A stretch of 17,175 nt of DNA from Rhodobacteraceae bacterium UBA6141 (GCA_002423245.1 DIVD01000067.1:1-17175), one strand, 5' to 3'. Shown: positions 1 to 7,275, numbered from the stretch's first letter. Notes: generated by a model not told the origin, from the sequence alone. Program-made: numbers and translations.

Positions 1-320
1 CGCCCCCGGGAAGGGGGCGACCTGCGGCGCGCCCCGCGCCTTGGCCTTCATCGCCCGGTTTCGATCCACGCCCCCGGGAAGGGGGCGACTCTTACCAATC
101 CCGGCGCCTCGCCGGACGCAGTAGTTTCGATCCACGCCCCCGGGAAGGGGGCGACGAGATCATCGACAGGCCAAGCCCGACCGCCGTCTGGTTTCGATCC
201 ACGCCCCCGGGAAGGGGGCGACCGACGCAAGAGGGGCGACACCGCCGCCCACATTGTTTCGATCCACGCCCCCGGGAAGGGGGCGACGACCACCTCAAAC
301 GCCGGCGCCGTGGTGTCAGA

Positions 321-351
321 GTTTCGATCCACGCCCCCGGGAAGGGGCGAC
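321..351 (-). repeat. Variant CRISPR repeat with a 1-base deletion
   Basis: This repeat is 31 bp because the plus-strand G run is four long instead of five. In crRNA sense the 5' arm of the stem loses one C, leaving a 6-bp stem with one unpaired G joining the loop. The 3' arm and the 11-nt handle are unchanged, so Cas5 processing probably still works. It is the only imperfect repeat among those fully visible. Confidence 0.95.
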
Positions 352-814
352 ATCCGCGATAGGCGTCTGCTGCTTCGTAGCTGTTGTTTCGATCCACGCC
401 CCCGGGAAGGGGGCGACCCTTTGGCAAAAGTGGATGGCCATTCCCGGCCGTGTTTCGATCCACGCCCCCGGGAAGGGGGCGACGACACCTTCACGCCTCG
501 CCCGTAACAGGAGATCACGTTTCGATCCACGCCCCCGGGAAGGGGGCGACGGGCCGTTGCCGAGTGTCATCGCTTCTGCAGACATGTTTCGATCCACGCC
601 CCCGGGAAGGGGGCGACCACCGCTCCGCTTGTGACAAGCTTCTGCAAGGCTGTTTCGATCCACGCCCCCGGGAAGGGGGCGACCCCAGCTTTTCGGCCCC
701 GATCAGGCTCACCACTAGTTTCGATCCACGCCCCCGGGAAGGGGGCGACGTAACTGTATCGCCCCCCGGCTTTTGTCCAGAGGTTTCGATCCACGCCCCC
801 GGGAAGGGGGCGAC

Positions 815-848
815 GCGGTCTCACGGTGATCGGCGATGTTCTGTCCGA
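815..848 (-). other. CRISPR spacer matching the same target gene as the spacers at 1999-2031 and 2064-2097
   Basis: Read on the plus strand from its third base, this 34-nt spacer encodes GLTVIGDVLS. The 34-nt spacer at 2064-2097 encodes GLTVIGDVLT in the same register. The two differ at 10 of 34 bases, eight of them at third codon positions. It lies far from the leader and so is the oldest of the three related spacers. What the protein is cannot be told from the spacer alone. Confidence 0.85.
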
Positions 849-1998
849 GTTTCGATCCACGCCCCCGGGAAGGGGGCGACGGTCCCGCACACATCTGGAG
901 TGGTGCCCTTCTGGTTTCGATCCACGCCCCCGGGAAGGGGGCGACGGCCCTGCATCGCGTTTGTCCCTCCTGAATAGCCGTTTCGATCCACGCCCCCGGG
1001 AAGGGGGCGACGACGACGCCAGCCGCCAGTTCAGGCGGCGGTCAGTTTCGATCCACGCCCCCGGGAAGGGGGCGACTCTCGCTGTCACCAGCAGCGCGCC
1101 CAGCGCGTGGGTTTCGATCCACGCCCCCGGGAAGGGGGCGACCCTCGCGATACGCCTCGACGCTGACGAAGACAGGGTTTCGATCCACGCCCCCGGGAAG
1201 GGGGCGACAGCTGGGCCAGCGCGACAAGCGACGGCGCGACGTTTCGATCCACGCCCCCGGGAAGGGGGCGACACGGCGCGGCGAGGGCGTTCGACTGGAT
1301 CGCCGAGTTTCGATCCACGCCCCCGGGAAGGGGGCGACCGGCGGATCAGGCCGTGCTGTCGCGGCCGAGGCAGTTTCGATCCACGCCCCCGGGAAGGGGG
1401 CGACCCCCGAACCATCGCTCTACCGGCATCTCTGACGAGTTTCGATCCACGCCCCCGGGAAGGGGGCGACGACGTGTGGGACGCATGGTCAAAGGGCGGG
1501 GCGGTTTCGATCCACGCCCCCGGGAAGGGGGCGACCCGGGTTGACCTTGACGACCTTGTTGGCTTTGTAGTTTCGATCCACGCCCCCGGGAAGGGGGCGA
1601 CATGGTAAGGTGGTGCGAGGACTGACGCGCCGAAGGGTTTCGATCCACGCCCCCGGGAAGGGGGCGACAAGACATGATTGGATGTGTCGCAGAACAGTTC
1701 CGTTTCGATCCACGCCCCCGGGAAGGGGGCGACGAGGTCACCTGCTAGTGCCTTGCGCGACATGCTGGTTTCGATCCACGCCCCCGGGAAGGGGGCGACG
1801 CAAGGCAGGCCCCCGGCATCCTGGCGACCGAGGGTTTCGATCCACGCCCCCGGGAAGGGGGCGACCATCTATTTTCAGGATGCAGAGGCGGGCTGGGTGG
1901 TTTCGATCCACGCCCCCGGGAAGGGGGCGACCCCTCAATCACATCGTCTGGAGACAGGCTCTGCACGTTTCGATCCACGCCCCCGGGAAGGGGGCGAC

Positions 1999-2097
1999 TC
2001 ACCGATGACAGTCAAACCGGAAATCGCCACGGTTTCGATCCACGCCCCCGGGAAGGGGGCGACCCGGTCTGACCGTCATTGGTGACGTGCTGACGGA
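1999..2097 (-). other. Adjacent spacer pair from opposite strands of one target gene
   Basis: The spacer at 1999-2031, reverse-complemented, encodes VAISGLTVIGD. The neighbouring, newer spacer at 2064-2097 encodes GLTVIGDVLT on the plus strand. Their overlap is 22 nt with three mismatches, all synonymous. They therefore derive from different alleles of the same gene, captured in opposite orientations, with one repeat (2032-2063) between them. Confidence 0.85.
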
Positions 2098-2401
2098 GTT
2101 TCGATCCACGCCCCCGGGAAGGGGGCGACGCAGGCGGCTCTGGACCGGCAGGCGCAGGAGCTTGTTTCGATCCACGCCCCCGGGAAGGGGGCGACCAGCT
2201 GCCCAAAGCGCCGCAGAGGCGCTCGCGGCGGTTTCGATCCACGCCCCCGGGAAGGGGGCGACCGCCAGCGCGTCCGCGCGATCCTGGACACGGGCGAGTT
2301 TCGATCCACGCCCCCGGGAAGGGGGCGACGATTGCGCCCCAGCCGATCCACCATCCGCGCTGGTTTCGATCCACGCCCCCGGGAAGGGGGCGACTTCCCC
2401 G

Positions 2402-2430
2402 AGTATAAGGGCAGAGTGGCTCTGGGTAAA
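2402..2430 (-). promoter_or_regulatory. Probable pre-crRNA promoter
   Basis: On the minus strand a -35-like TTTACC (2430-2425) is followed by exactly 17 bases and then a near-consensus -10, TATACT (2407-2402). Transcription would start about 7 bases further on, near 2395, which is the last leader base before the first repeat. The spacing and the -10 match sigma70-type promoters. The -35 is only moderate. Confidence 0.65.
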
Positions 2431-2530
2431 TCAGGGCGTTTCTGCGGGTGTCCATGCCGGGACGGGTAACCGACCAGCCGAAGCCGGGCCGGATGTCGAG
2501 AGGTAAACGATTTCAAACAGCTAGGGGCGA

Positions 2531-2571
2531 TGCGAACCTGACGGCAAACTACGGCACGCTCGATGTTCGCA
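2531..2571. repeat. Inverted repeat in the CRISPR leader
   Basis: TGCGAAC at 2531-2537 and its reverse complement GTTCGCA at 2565-2571 flank 27 bases. Inside lies an imperfect direct repeat of ten bases (ACGGCAAACT then ACGGCACGCT, 2541-2560). It could bind a regulator or integration factor, or form a hairpin in the 3' end of the cas transcript. Function is unknown, and a 7-bp match could be chance. Confidence 0.4.
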
Positions 2572-2607
2572 CAACTCCCGGCGACCCCGCTTCTACCAGC
2601 GAGGGCG

Positions 2608-2898
2608 TCAGATGATCAGCGGGCCGTTCAGGTCTGTCGCAGGCTTGGCGCCGACATGCTCGACTCGGCGAGTCCAGTTGGCGCCCAGATAATAATAGCG
2701 CAGGCTGTCATGCGCGGGCTCGATGATCCCCTCCAGCCGCGCCTTCAGCCTGGCCCATTGGGCCGGATCGACCTCGATCTCGAACACCGAGAACTGAACG
2801 CGCTGGCCGTAATCCTCGCAGGCACGGGCGACCTGGCGCAAGCGCTTTTTGCCGCCCTCTTCCAGCGTGCGCACGTCATAGGTGACCAAGACCAGCAT
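2608..2898 (-). CDS. cas2: CRISPR-associated endonuclease Cas2
   Basis: This 96-residue protein has the normal length for Cas2. Cas2 forms the central dimer of the Cas1-Cas2 integrase that inserts new spacers. It begins MLVLVTYDV, the ferredoxin-like first beta strand with the conserved Asp (residue 8) of the family. The middle FSVFEIEVD strand is also typical of I-C Cas2. The ATG at 2898 was chosen because it fits the family N-terminus and has a GGAG ribosome-binding site; a longer reading frame upstream only runs into cas1. It starts 1 base after the cas1 stop, so translation is probably coupled. It is the last cas gene before the leader. Confidence 0.97.
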   Translation of the reverse strand: MLVLVTYDVRTLEEGGKKRLRQVARACEDYGQRVQFSVFEIEVDPAQWARLKARLEGIIEPAHDSLRYYYLGANWTRRVEHVGAKPATDLNGPLII

Positions 2899-2899
2899 G

Positions 2900-3934
2900 T
2901 CAGCTCCAGAACCAGGGCGGATAGGCTTCGATGTCGCCGCGCAGATGCCGGGCCAGCATCTGGGCCTGCAGATAGGGAACAAGACCGAAGGGTGCCTTCT
3001 CGGCCAGAAACGGGTGCAGCCGCTCTTCCTTCTTGCGCTCTTGCCAAGCCGTCAGCACCAGCTTGCGCGCATCATCGGTCAGCAGCACCGCGCCGCCCTC
3101 CATCTGGCGGAAGTCCGCCGCGCGCAACTGGCGGCGGTTGACCAGCGACAGGGCGAGCCGGTCGGCCAGCGGGGCGCGCAGTTCCTCCATCAGGTCAAGC
3201 GCCAGGCTGGGGCGGCCCGGGCGGTCGCGGTGCAGGAACCCCACTGCGGGGTCGAGCCCGACCGCCTCGCAGGCGGAACGGCAGTCATGGGTCAGCAGGG
3301 TGTAGAGGAAGGACAGAAGCGCGTTCATCGCATCCAGCGGTGGGCGGCGGCTGCGCTGCGTCCAGCGCAGTTCGGCATCGGGCGAGCGGATCAGATGGTC
3401 GAACCCGGCGAAATAGAGGTTCGCCGCCTCGCCTTCGGACCCGCGAAGCTCATCGACGGTCGCATCCGACAGCTGCACGCGCCGCAGGATCATCGCCATG
3501 CGGTCGGCCGCAGATTCGAGTGACTGCCGGGCGGGCGGCGGCATCTCGGCGCCATAGTCGCGGAGCGAGCGGCGGATCACGGCGCGCTGGTTGGCGACCT
3601 TGCCCATGACCATGGACCGCACGATATCCTCGGCGCGATCGGCTGCCCGGTATTGCGCGCGGCGCAGCAGGACGTTGCCGGCAACCGGCCCCTCGATGCG
3701 GGCCTGAAAGCGGCCGACGCGGTCCAGCAGGGCGATGGTGATGCCGCGTTCGGCGCAGATGCCGATCAGCGCGGGTGAGAGCAGGATCGGCCCGAAGGCC
3801 ACCACCGAGGCCAGCATGTGCAGGGGCACGCGGGCCTTCTCGATGCCCTCGACCTCGGCCACCAGAGTCTCGCCGTCCTTCTTCAGCGCGGCGCCTTCGC
3901 TGGTGACATAGACGGTGTTCAGCAGCTTCTTCAC
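2900..3934 (-). CDS. cas1: CRISPR-associated endonuclease Cas1, subtype I-C
   Basis: Cas1 is the metal-dependent integrase that, with Cas2 and Cas4, trims and inserts prespacers at the leader end. The 344-residue length fits I-C Cas1. It starts KKLLNTVYVTSEGA, the characteristic beta-strand N-terminus, from a GTG at 3934. A GGAGG lies 4 bases upstream. The catalytic set is visible: Glu167 in GSEGEAA, His235 in GFLHRDRPGR, and Asp247 with Glu250 in LALDLMEE. The GTG start overlaps the cas4 stop (GTGA). An upstream extension is open but lies inside cas4 and lacks family similarity. Confidence 0.97.
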   Translation of the reverse strand: MKKLLNTVYVTSEGAALKKDGETLVAEVEGIEKARVPLHMLASVVAFGPILLSPALIGICAERGITIALLDRVGRFQARIEGPVAGNVLLRRAQYRAADRAEDIVRSMVMGKVANQRAVIRRSLRDYGAEMPPPARQSLESAADRMAMILRRVQLSDATVDELRGSEGEAANLYFAGFDHLIRSPDAELRWTQRSRRPPLDAMNALLSFLYTLLTHDCRSACEAVGLDPAVGFLHRDRPGRPSLALDLMEELRAPLADRLALSLVNRRQLRAADFRQMEGGAVLLTDDARKLVLTAWQERKKEERLHPFLAEKAPFGLVPYLQAQMLARHLRGDIEAYPPWFWS

Positions 3935-4575
3935 GGGGCCTCCAGCGCCTTGGCCAGCATCCTGTCGCGCCATTGCCTGACGGGGCGGGCGACGGTGTCG
4001 GGGCGGCACAGCTCCAGCAAGGAGCAGGCACGGCAGCGCGCCCGGTGCGGCGTGGGCGGCGGGGTCTGGCGGCTGACCAGCATCGCAGCAAGATCCGCCA
4101 CCGTGGCCTCGGTGAGCGCACGCAGGCCGGCGTCGAAGGGCACGGTCACGCGGCGCCTGGTCTGGGCGTAGAACAGCGCGCCGGCGGGCACGGGCCGGCC
4201 GGTCATCTCCTCAAGGCACAGGGCCTGCGCGCAAAGCTGAGCCTCATCGGCGCGGTGCAGCTTGGGCTTGCCGCGCTTGTATTCGACCGGGAAGGGCACA
4301 TCGCCATGAAACTCCACCAGATCGGCAATGCCGGTCAGGTTTAGCCGGGCAGAGGCCAGCGGCAGCGACATCACCCGCCGCACCCCGCGTGCCTTGCGGC
4401 TGCCGCCCTTGTCGGCCACCGCGTGCAGCACATCGCCCTCGGCGGTGAAGCGGTTCTCGGCCCAGAGCCGCTCGAGATGGATCAGCGCCGCCTGCCGCAG
4501 GCAATAGACCGCATGCTGCACCGCCGAGAGGGGGATGGGCTCCTCGTCGGCGGGCGGCCGGGCATGGTCAGACAA
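3931..4575 (-). CDS. cas4: CRISPR-associated exonuclease Cas4 (RecB-like, iron-sulfur)
   Basis: Cas4 processes prespacer ends and selects PAM-flanked, correctly oriented spacers together with Cas1-Cas2. The 214-residue protein keeps all signature residues. Cys25 in YCLRQ and Cys181, Cys184 and Cys190 near the C-terminus would bind the 4Fe-4S cluster. The RecB-type nuclease residues are Asp85 (GIAD), Glu98 and Lys100 (VEYKRGK) and Gln113 in QLCAQALCLEEM. No ATG fits the N-terminus. The TTG at 4575 is the best start and gives MSDHARPPAD, placing the conserved IPLSAVQH segment at the expected position. It overlaps the cas7 end by 8 bases, so it probably relies on coupled translation. The start is the least certain part. 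Confidence 0.93.
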   Translation of the reverse strand: MSDHARPPADEEPIPLSAVQHAVYCLRQAALIHLERLWAENRFTAEGDVLHAVADKGGSRKARGVRRVMSLPLASARLNLTGIADLVEFHGDVPFPVEYKRGKPKLHRADEAQLCAQALCLEEMTGRPVPAGALFYAQTRRRVTVPFDAGLRALTEATVADLAAMLVSRQTPPPTPHRARCRACSLLELCRPDTVARPVRQWRDRMLAKALEAP

Positions 4576-5521
4576 GCTCGAGGACTTCGACGCCCGCCGG
4601 CAGCCCCTCGCGGTCGATGTCGATCATGTAGTCGCTGAACTTTCTGGCCGGGCGGAGGTTGCCCAGCCCCCGGTCATCGATTGCCCGAAGCTCGCCGTCG
4701 ACATTGCGGCCGATCTTCACCCGGTCGAACAGCAGATGCGCGGGGGCATTGCCAAGCGCACTCTCATGGCGGAACGCGATCACCTTGCGGGTGGTCATCT
4801 CGCCCCGCGCGGCAGAGCGGTCATGCTCGAACATGCTGACAAGCGCCTCGAACAGCAGCTCCAGATCCGCGTCGGAAAACCCGGTGCGTTCGGCGAACTT
4901 GGCCGAGACGAAACCATGCGCGACATAGAGCCCGTAGGGCACGATATGCTTGCGTCCCATCGTGCGGTTGTCGGTGCGGGTGTCGATCTCCTCGGCCCCC
5001 TCCGCCCGTTTCTTCTGTTCGGCCTCGTTGGTGGCGGCCATCCGGGTGATGGAGATTTCCACCGGCAGGATCGGCTCCACCGAGTTCGCGAACGTCATCT
5101 GGACCGGGCCCTTCACCTGCCCGCAGTTGATGCCGGTGGACATCACGGCTCCGAAGGTGCGCACATCGAAGAAGTTCTGGCACATCCAGTCGCGCAATGC
5201 CGTCGCCTCGGCGTCATCTTTGGGGTTCAGCCTGGCTTCCTTCTTGCCGGTGCCATCTCCCCGCAGGGCGATATAGGCCTGGCGGTGCTTCTCGTTCAGG
5301 ATCGCGCCTTCCTGCACATAGATGTGGTGCCCGGCCTCGCCGGTGCGGGCCAGCTCCACATAGTTGCGGATCTTGCGCTTGAGGCTCACATCGCTGACGA
5401 GGCCGTGGTTCGTCTCGGGGTCGAGCCGCGGCAGGTTGCCGGCGTCAGGATCGCCATTGGGGTTGCCATTGGTCACGTCGAAGATCAGCACGAAGTCATG
5501 GCGGCGGGACAGCGGTGTCAT
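4568..5521 (-). CDS. cas7: Type I-C Cascade backbone protein Cas7 (Csd2)
   Basis: Cas7 polymerises along the crRNA spacer and forms the Cascade backbone that displays the guide to target DNA. The 317-residue protein has the usual Csd2 length. Family hallmarks are FDVTNGNPNGDPD at residues 14-26, followed by SDVSLKRKIRNY (43-54) in the RNA-recognition fold. The central segment with FGAVMSTG and GQVKGPVQMTF is also well conserved in I-C Cas7. The ATG at 5521 overlaps the cas8c stop (ATGA), with AGGAG 8 bases upstream inside cas8c. Confidence 0.97.
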   Translation of the reverse strand: MTPLSRRHDFVLIFDVTNGNPNGDPDAGNLPRLDPETNHGLVSDVSLKRKIRNYVELARTGEAGHHIYVQEGAILNEKHRQAYIALRGDGTGKKEARLNPKDDAEATALRDWMCQNFFDVRTFGAVMSTGINCGQVKGPVQMTFANSVEPILPVEISITRMAATNEAEQKKRAEGAEEIDTRTDNRTMGRKHIVPYGLYVAHGFVSAKFAERTGFSDADLELLFEALVSMFEHDRSAARGEMTTRKVIAFRHESALGNAPAHLLFDRVKIGRNVDGELRAIDDRGLGNLRPARKFSDYMIDIDREGLPAGVEVLELV

Positions 5522-5883
5522 TTCACGGGCTCCTCGGTGGTCTTGTCATCGTGCTTGCGGAAGAAATCGCTGCGCTGGTGGTAATAGCCGATGCCGAACA
5601 GCGCCTGTTCGGCGGCGTTCAGCGAGGCCGGAATCGGGTCCTTCCCCGGATCCATCAGATCGGTGATCGAGGTCAGCAGTTTTTCCAGATTGACCGCCCG
5701 GCCGGGTGATTGCTTGCGCAGTTTGGAAAAATGGTTCTGCGAGCCCGCATCCAGGGTGCGGAACACCTTCTGCGGCGTGGCCGAGGCTGCGCTGTAGAAC
5801 TTGTCCCTGATGGTGGCGTTGACGTTGCCGCCAAGCGCGCTGCGCTGGACCTCCTCATAGACGGCGAACAGCCGCCCGAGCAT
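5518..5883 (-). CDS. cas11: Probable Cas11c small subunit, nested in frame in cas8c
   Basis: In I-C systems the Cascade small subunit Cas11c is known to be made from an internal start in the 3' end of cas8c. Here an in-frame ATG at 5883 is preceded by AAGGG with 4 bases between (AAGGGCTACATG). It would give a 121-residue protein beginning MLGRLFAVYEEVQ and ending with Cas8c at 5518. That length is close to the roughly 120 residues expected for a Cas11 subunit. The sequence looks mostly helical, as expected. The conserved GY-LGRLFAV context is where I would expect the family's internal start. The next in-frame candidate upstream would give 164 residues and fits less well. Start choice is inferred from sequence only. 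Confidence 0.65.
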   Translation of the reverse strand: MLGRLFAVYEEVQRSALGGNVNATIRDKFYSAASATPQKVFRTLDAGSQNHFSKLRKQSPGRAVNLEKLLTSITDLMDPGKDPIPASLNAAEQALFGIGYYHQRSDFFRKHDDKTTEEPVK

Positions 5884-7275
5884 GTAGCCCTTGTTGGTAT
5901 TGGCCGGATCCAGCGCCACGGGGGCCTCCCTCGACTTGAAATTGCGGATGAGAACGGATTTCAGAATGCCGGCACGAAGCGCGTTCACCTCGCCATCCGC
6001 GCGGATGCGCATCAGCGTCGTGGACAGAAGCGTCAGCGGATACGGCGCCCCGGTCAGGATCGCGCGCATCCAGTCCCCGGCGACCAACGGCGGCACGTTC
6101 TCGCGCTTGCCCTGGCTGGCAAGTTCCACCAGGTAGCGCCACAGCGGCGGCCAGCCGCCGCGCGGGGGCGGATGCAAGGCGGTGTCCGAGAGGTATCGCT
6201 GATAATTTGCCGTGAGTGTGCCGAAGTCGCTGGTCCAGTAGAACCGGACCGAGAGCCGCGCGGCATTGGGCGCAAGGCCCAGAACATGAAACCGCACGCC
6301 TTGCGAGAGGTTGGGCGCGATCTGGGCCAGCGGGGCACCGCTGCGGATCGCCTCCAGCTTGCTGCCGACCTTGCCGGCGGCCAGCCTGTCATCACTGGTC
6401 GTGTCGTAATAGGCGGCGAACAGCTTCTCGGCCTCCTCTGCCTCCTCCTCGGCGGCATCCGCCCAGAATACCGTCGAGGTATCGCCGATCTGGAGGCGGT
6501 GGTTCTTGTCCGCCAGAAAGCGGTTCAGGGCAGTTGTGTATTTAAAGGCGGCTGCTTCGGAGACTGGGGCATTGTCACCCTGTTCATGGCCATAAGATAC
6601 GTAGGCATTGTCGTTGAACGAGATCAGGGCCATCTCGCTTTTTACACCTACGCCCGACATCCCCTTGATCGGCGGATGCGTCCGGGCGATCGAAGATTTC
6701 TCACCGCTGACGAGGCAAACTGCAGGCGTGGAGTTCTTTCCTTCAATGGCAATCCAACGGTAACGGTCGCGGTCCCAGAACTCCTGCGCTGCTGTTGTCT
6801 GGTGCAGGAAGCCATCACGGTAACTGTCGATGTATCCGAAAACGATCCCCTGCGTTGGCAGATCGTCTGCCGGGAAGTGCTGTGTCGCGTCTGCCGGGTT
6901 CCAGGCGCGCAGAAAATTGCAGAAGGCCCCGATTTCTCTGCTCGCTACTCCTGATAGGTAGTTCAGATGCTTGTCCCGAAAGGCCTCAAACCGAACGTCA
7001 TCGGGATTTGCGAGTTTGCCCGCACCGAGCGCATAGTTGATATTGTCCCACAGAAAGTTCGGGCGGGGAGTGCTGCCGGCCCGCTTCGGGGAGGTCGGTA
7101 CAGCCAACATCCGCGGGCTGCGCTTCCTGTCGGTGTCGCGCAGGTCGATGACCTCGGCCACCGAACCATCCGGGTTCAGCACCACGCAAAATCCGATCTT
7201 TTCGGTCGAATAGCCGTAGGGCGGGGCATCGGGCAGGCGGTCATAGGCGCGGACCAGCGAGGCAAGCAGGCTCAT
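5518..7275 (-). CDS. cas8c: Type I-C Cascade large subunit Cas8c (Csd1)
   Basis: Cas8c recognises the PAM and helps Cascade open target DNA before Cas3 is recruited. The 585-residue protein fits the Csd1 family (about 570-620). It starts MSLLASLVRAYDRL, the standard N-terminus. The conserved block RPNFLWDNINYALG lies near residues 71-84. The C-terminal about 120 residues are the small-subunit-like helical region, separately translatable as Cas11c from residue 465. The ATG at 7275 overlaps the cas5 stop (ATGA). A frame extension 85 residues upstream lies within cas5 and shows no family similarity. No frameshift is seen. Confidence 0.96.
   Translation of the reverse strand: MSLLASLVRAYDRLPDAPPYGYSTEKIGFCVVLNPDGSVAEVIDLRDTDRKRSPRMLAVPTSPKRAGSTPRPNFLWDNINYALGAGKLANPDDVRFEAFRDKHLNYLSGVASREIGAFCNFLRAWNPADATQHFPADDLPTQGIVFGYIDSYRDGFLHQTTAAQEFWDRDRYRWIAIEGKNSTPAVCLVSGEKSSIARTHPPIKGMSGVGVKSEMALISFNDNAYVSYGHEQGDNAPVSEAAAFKYTTALNRFLADKNHRLQIGDTSTVFWADAAEEEAEEAEKLFAAYYDTTSDDRLAAGKVGSKLEAIRSGAPLAQIAPNLSQGVRFHVLGLAPNAARLSVRFYWTSDFGTLTANYQRYLSDTALHPPPRGGWPPLWRYLVELASQGKRENVPPLVAGDWMRAILTGAPYPLTLLSTTLMRIRADGEVNALRAGILKSVLIRNFKSREAPVALDPANTNKGYMLGRLFAVYEEVQRSALGGNVNATIRDKFYSAASATPQKVFRTLDAGSQNHFSKLRKQSPGRAVNLEKLLTSITDLMDPGKDPIPASLNAAEQALFGIGYYHQRSDFFRKHDDKTTEEPVK

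Larger units (their letters stand above)
1..2394 (-). CRISPR. Subtype I-C CRISPR array, 37 repeats (first partial) and 36 spacers
   Basis: A 32-bp repeat recurs every 64-68 bases. On the plus strand it begins GTTTCGATCCACG and ends GGGGGCGAC. In crRNA sense (minus strand) it begins GTCGCCCCC and ends TGGATCGAAAC, the form typical of I-C. The crRNA form folds into a 7-bp G/C stem (CGCCCCC with GGGGGCG) around a TTCCC loop. Cas5 cleavage at the 3' base of the stem would leave the usual 11-nt 5' handle. Spacer lengths are 32 (1), 33 (9), 34 (18), 35 (7) and 36 (1). All full repeats are identical except the one at 321-351. The leader-proximal end is at 2394 next to cas2. The partial repeat at 1-21 shows that the array continues past the window edge, so its true length is unknown. 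Confidence 0.99.
2395..2607 (-). promoter_or_regulatory. CRISPR leader between cas2 and the first repeat
   Basis: This 213-base stretch has no convincing gene. It lies between the cas2 stop and the leader-proximal repeat, where new spacers are integrated. It is less GC-rich than its surroundings near 2500-2520 and near the repeat junction. It holds a promoter at 2402-2430 and an inverted repeat at 2531-2571. No clear terminator for the cas operon is visible, so read-through from cas2 into the array is possible. Confidence 0.85.

Noticed and set aside
551..651. Spacers 551-585 and 618-651 share GCTTCTGCA at nearly the same position
   Set aside because: Beyond the 9-base match the flanks do not align in any frame and mismatches lack a period-3 pattern. 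It is probably coincidence.
484..979. Spacers 484-518 and 946-979 look as if they span phage gene starts (AGGAG-like sites, one after a TAA, one before an ATG)
   Set aside because: Other frames of both spacers are open too, and such short sites occur by chance. It cannot be supported without protospacer hits.
352..1176. Spacers 352-385 and 1143-1176 both encode a D/E-A-Y-R segment on the minus strand
   Set aside because: The match covers only about four residues and does not extend, which is too short to claim a common target.
48..2516. Long open reading frames across the array, up to 433 codons on the minus strand, encoding repeated blocks such as VAPFPGAWIET
   Set aside because: These are translations of the CRISPR repeat. 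Repeat (32) plus the commonest spacer (34) is 66 bases, a multiple of three, so frames stay open by chance through many units. There is no protein.
2563..3523. Plus-strand open frames opposite cas2 and cas1
   Set aside because: They are shadow frames of GC-rich coding DNA. The minus-strand frames carry full Cas1 and Cas2 motifs.
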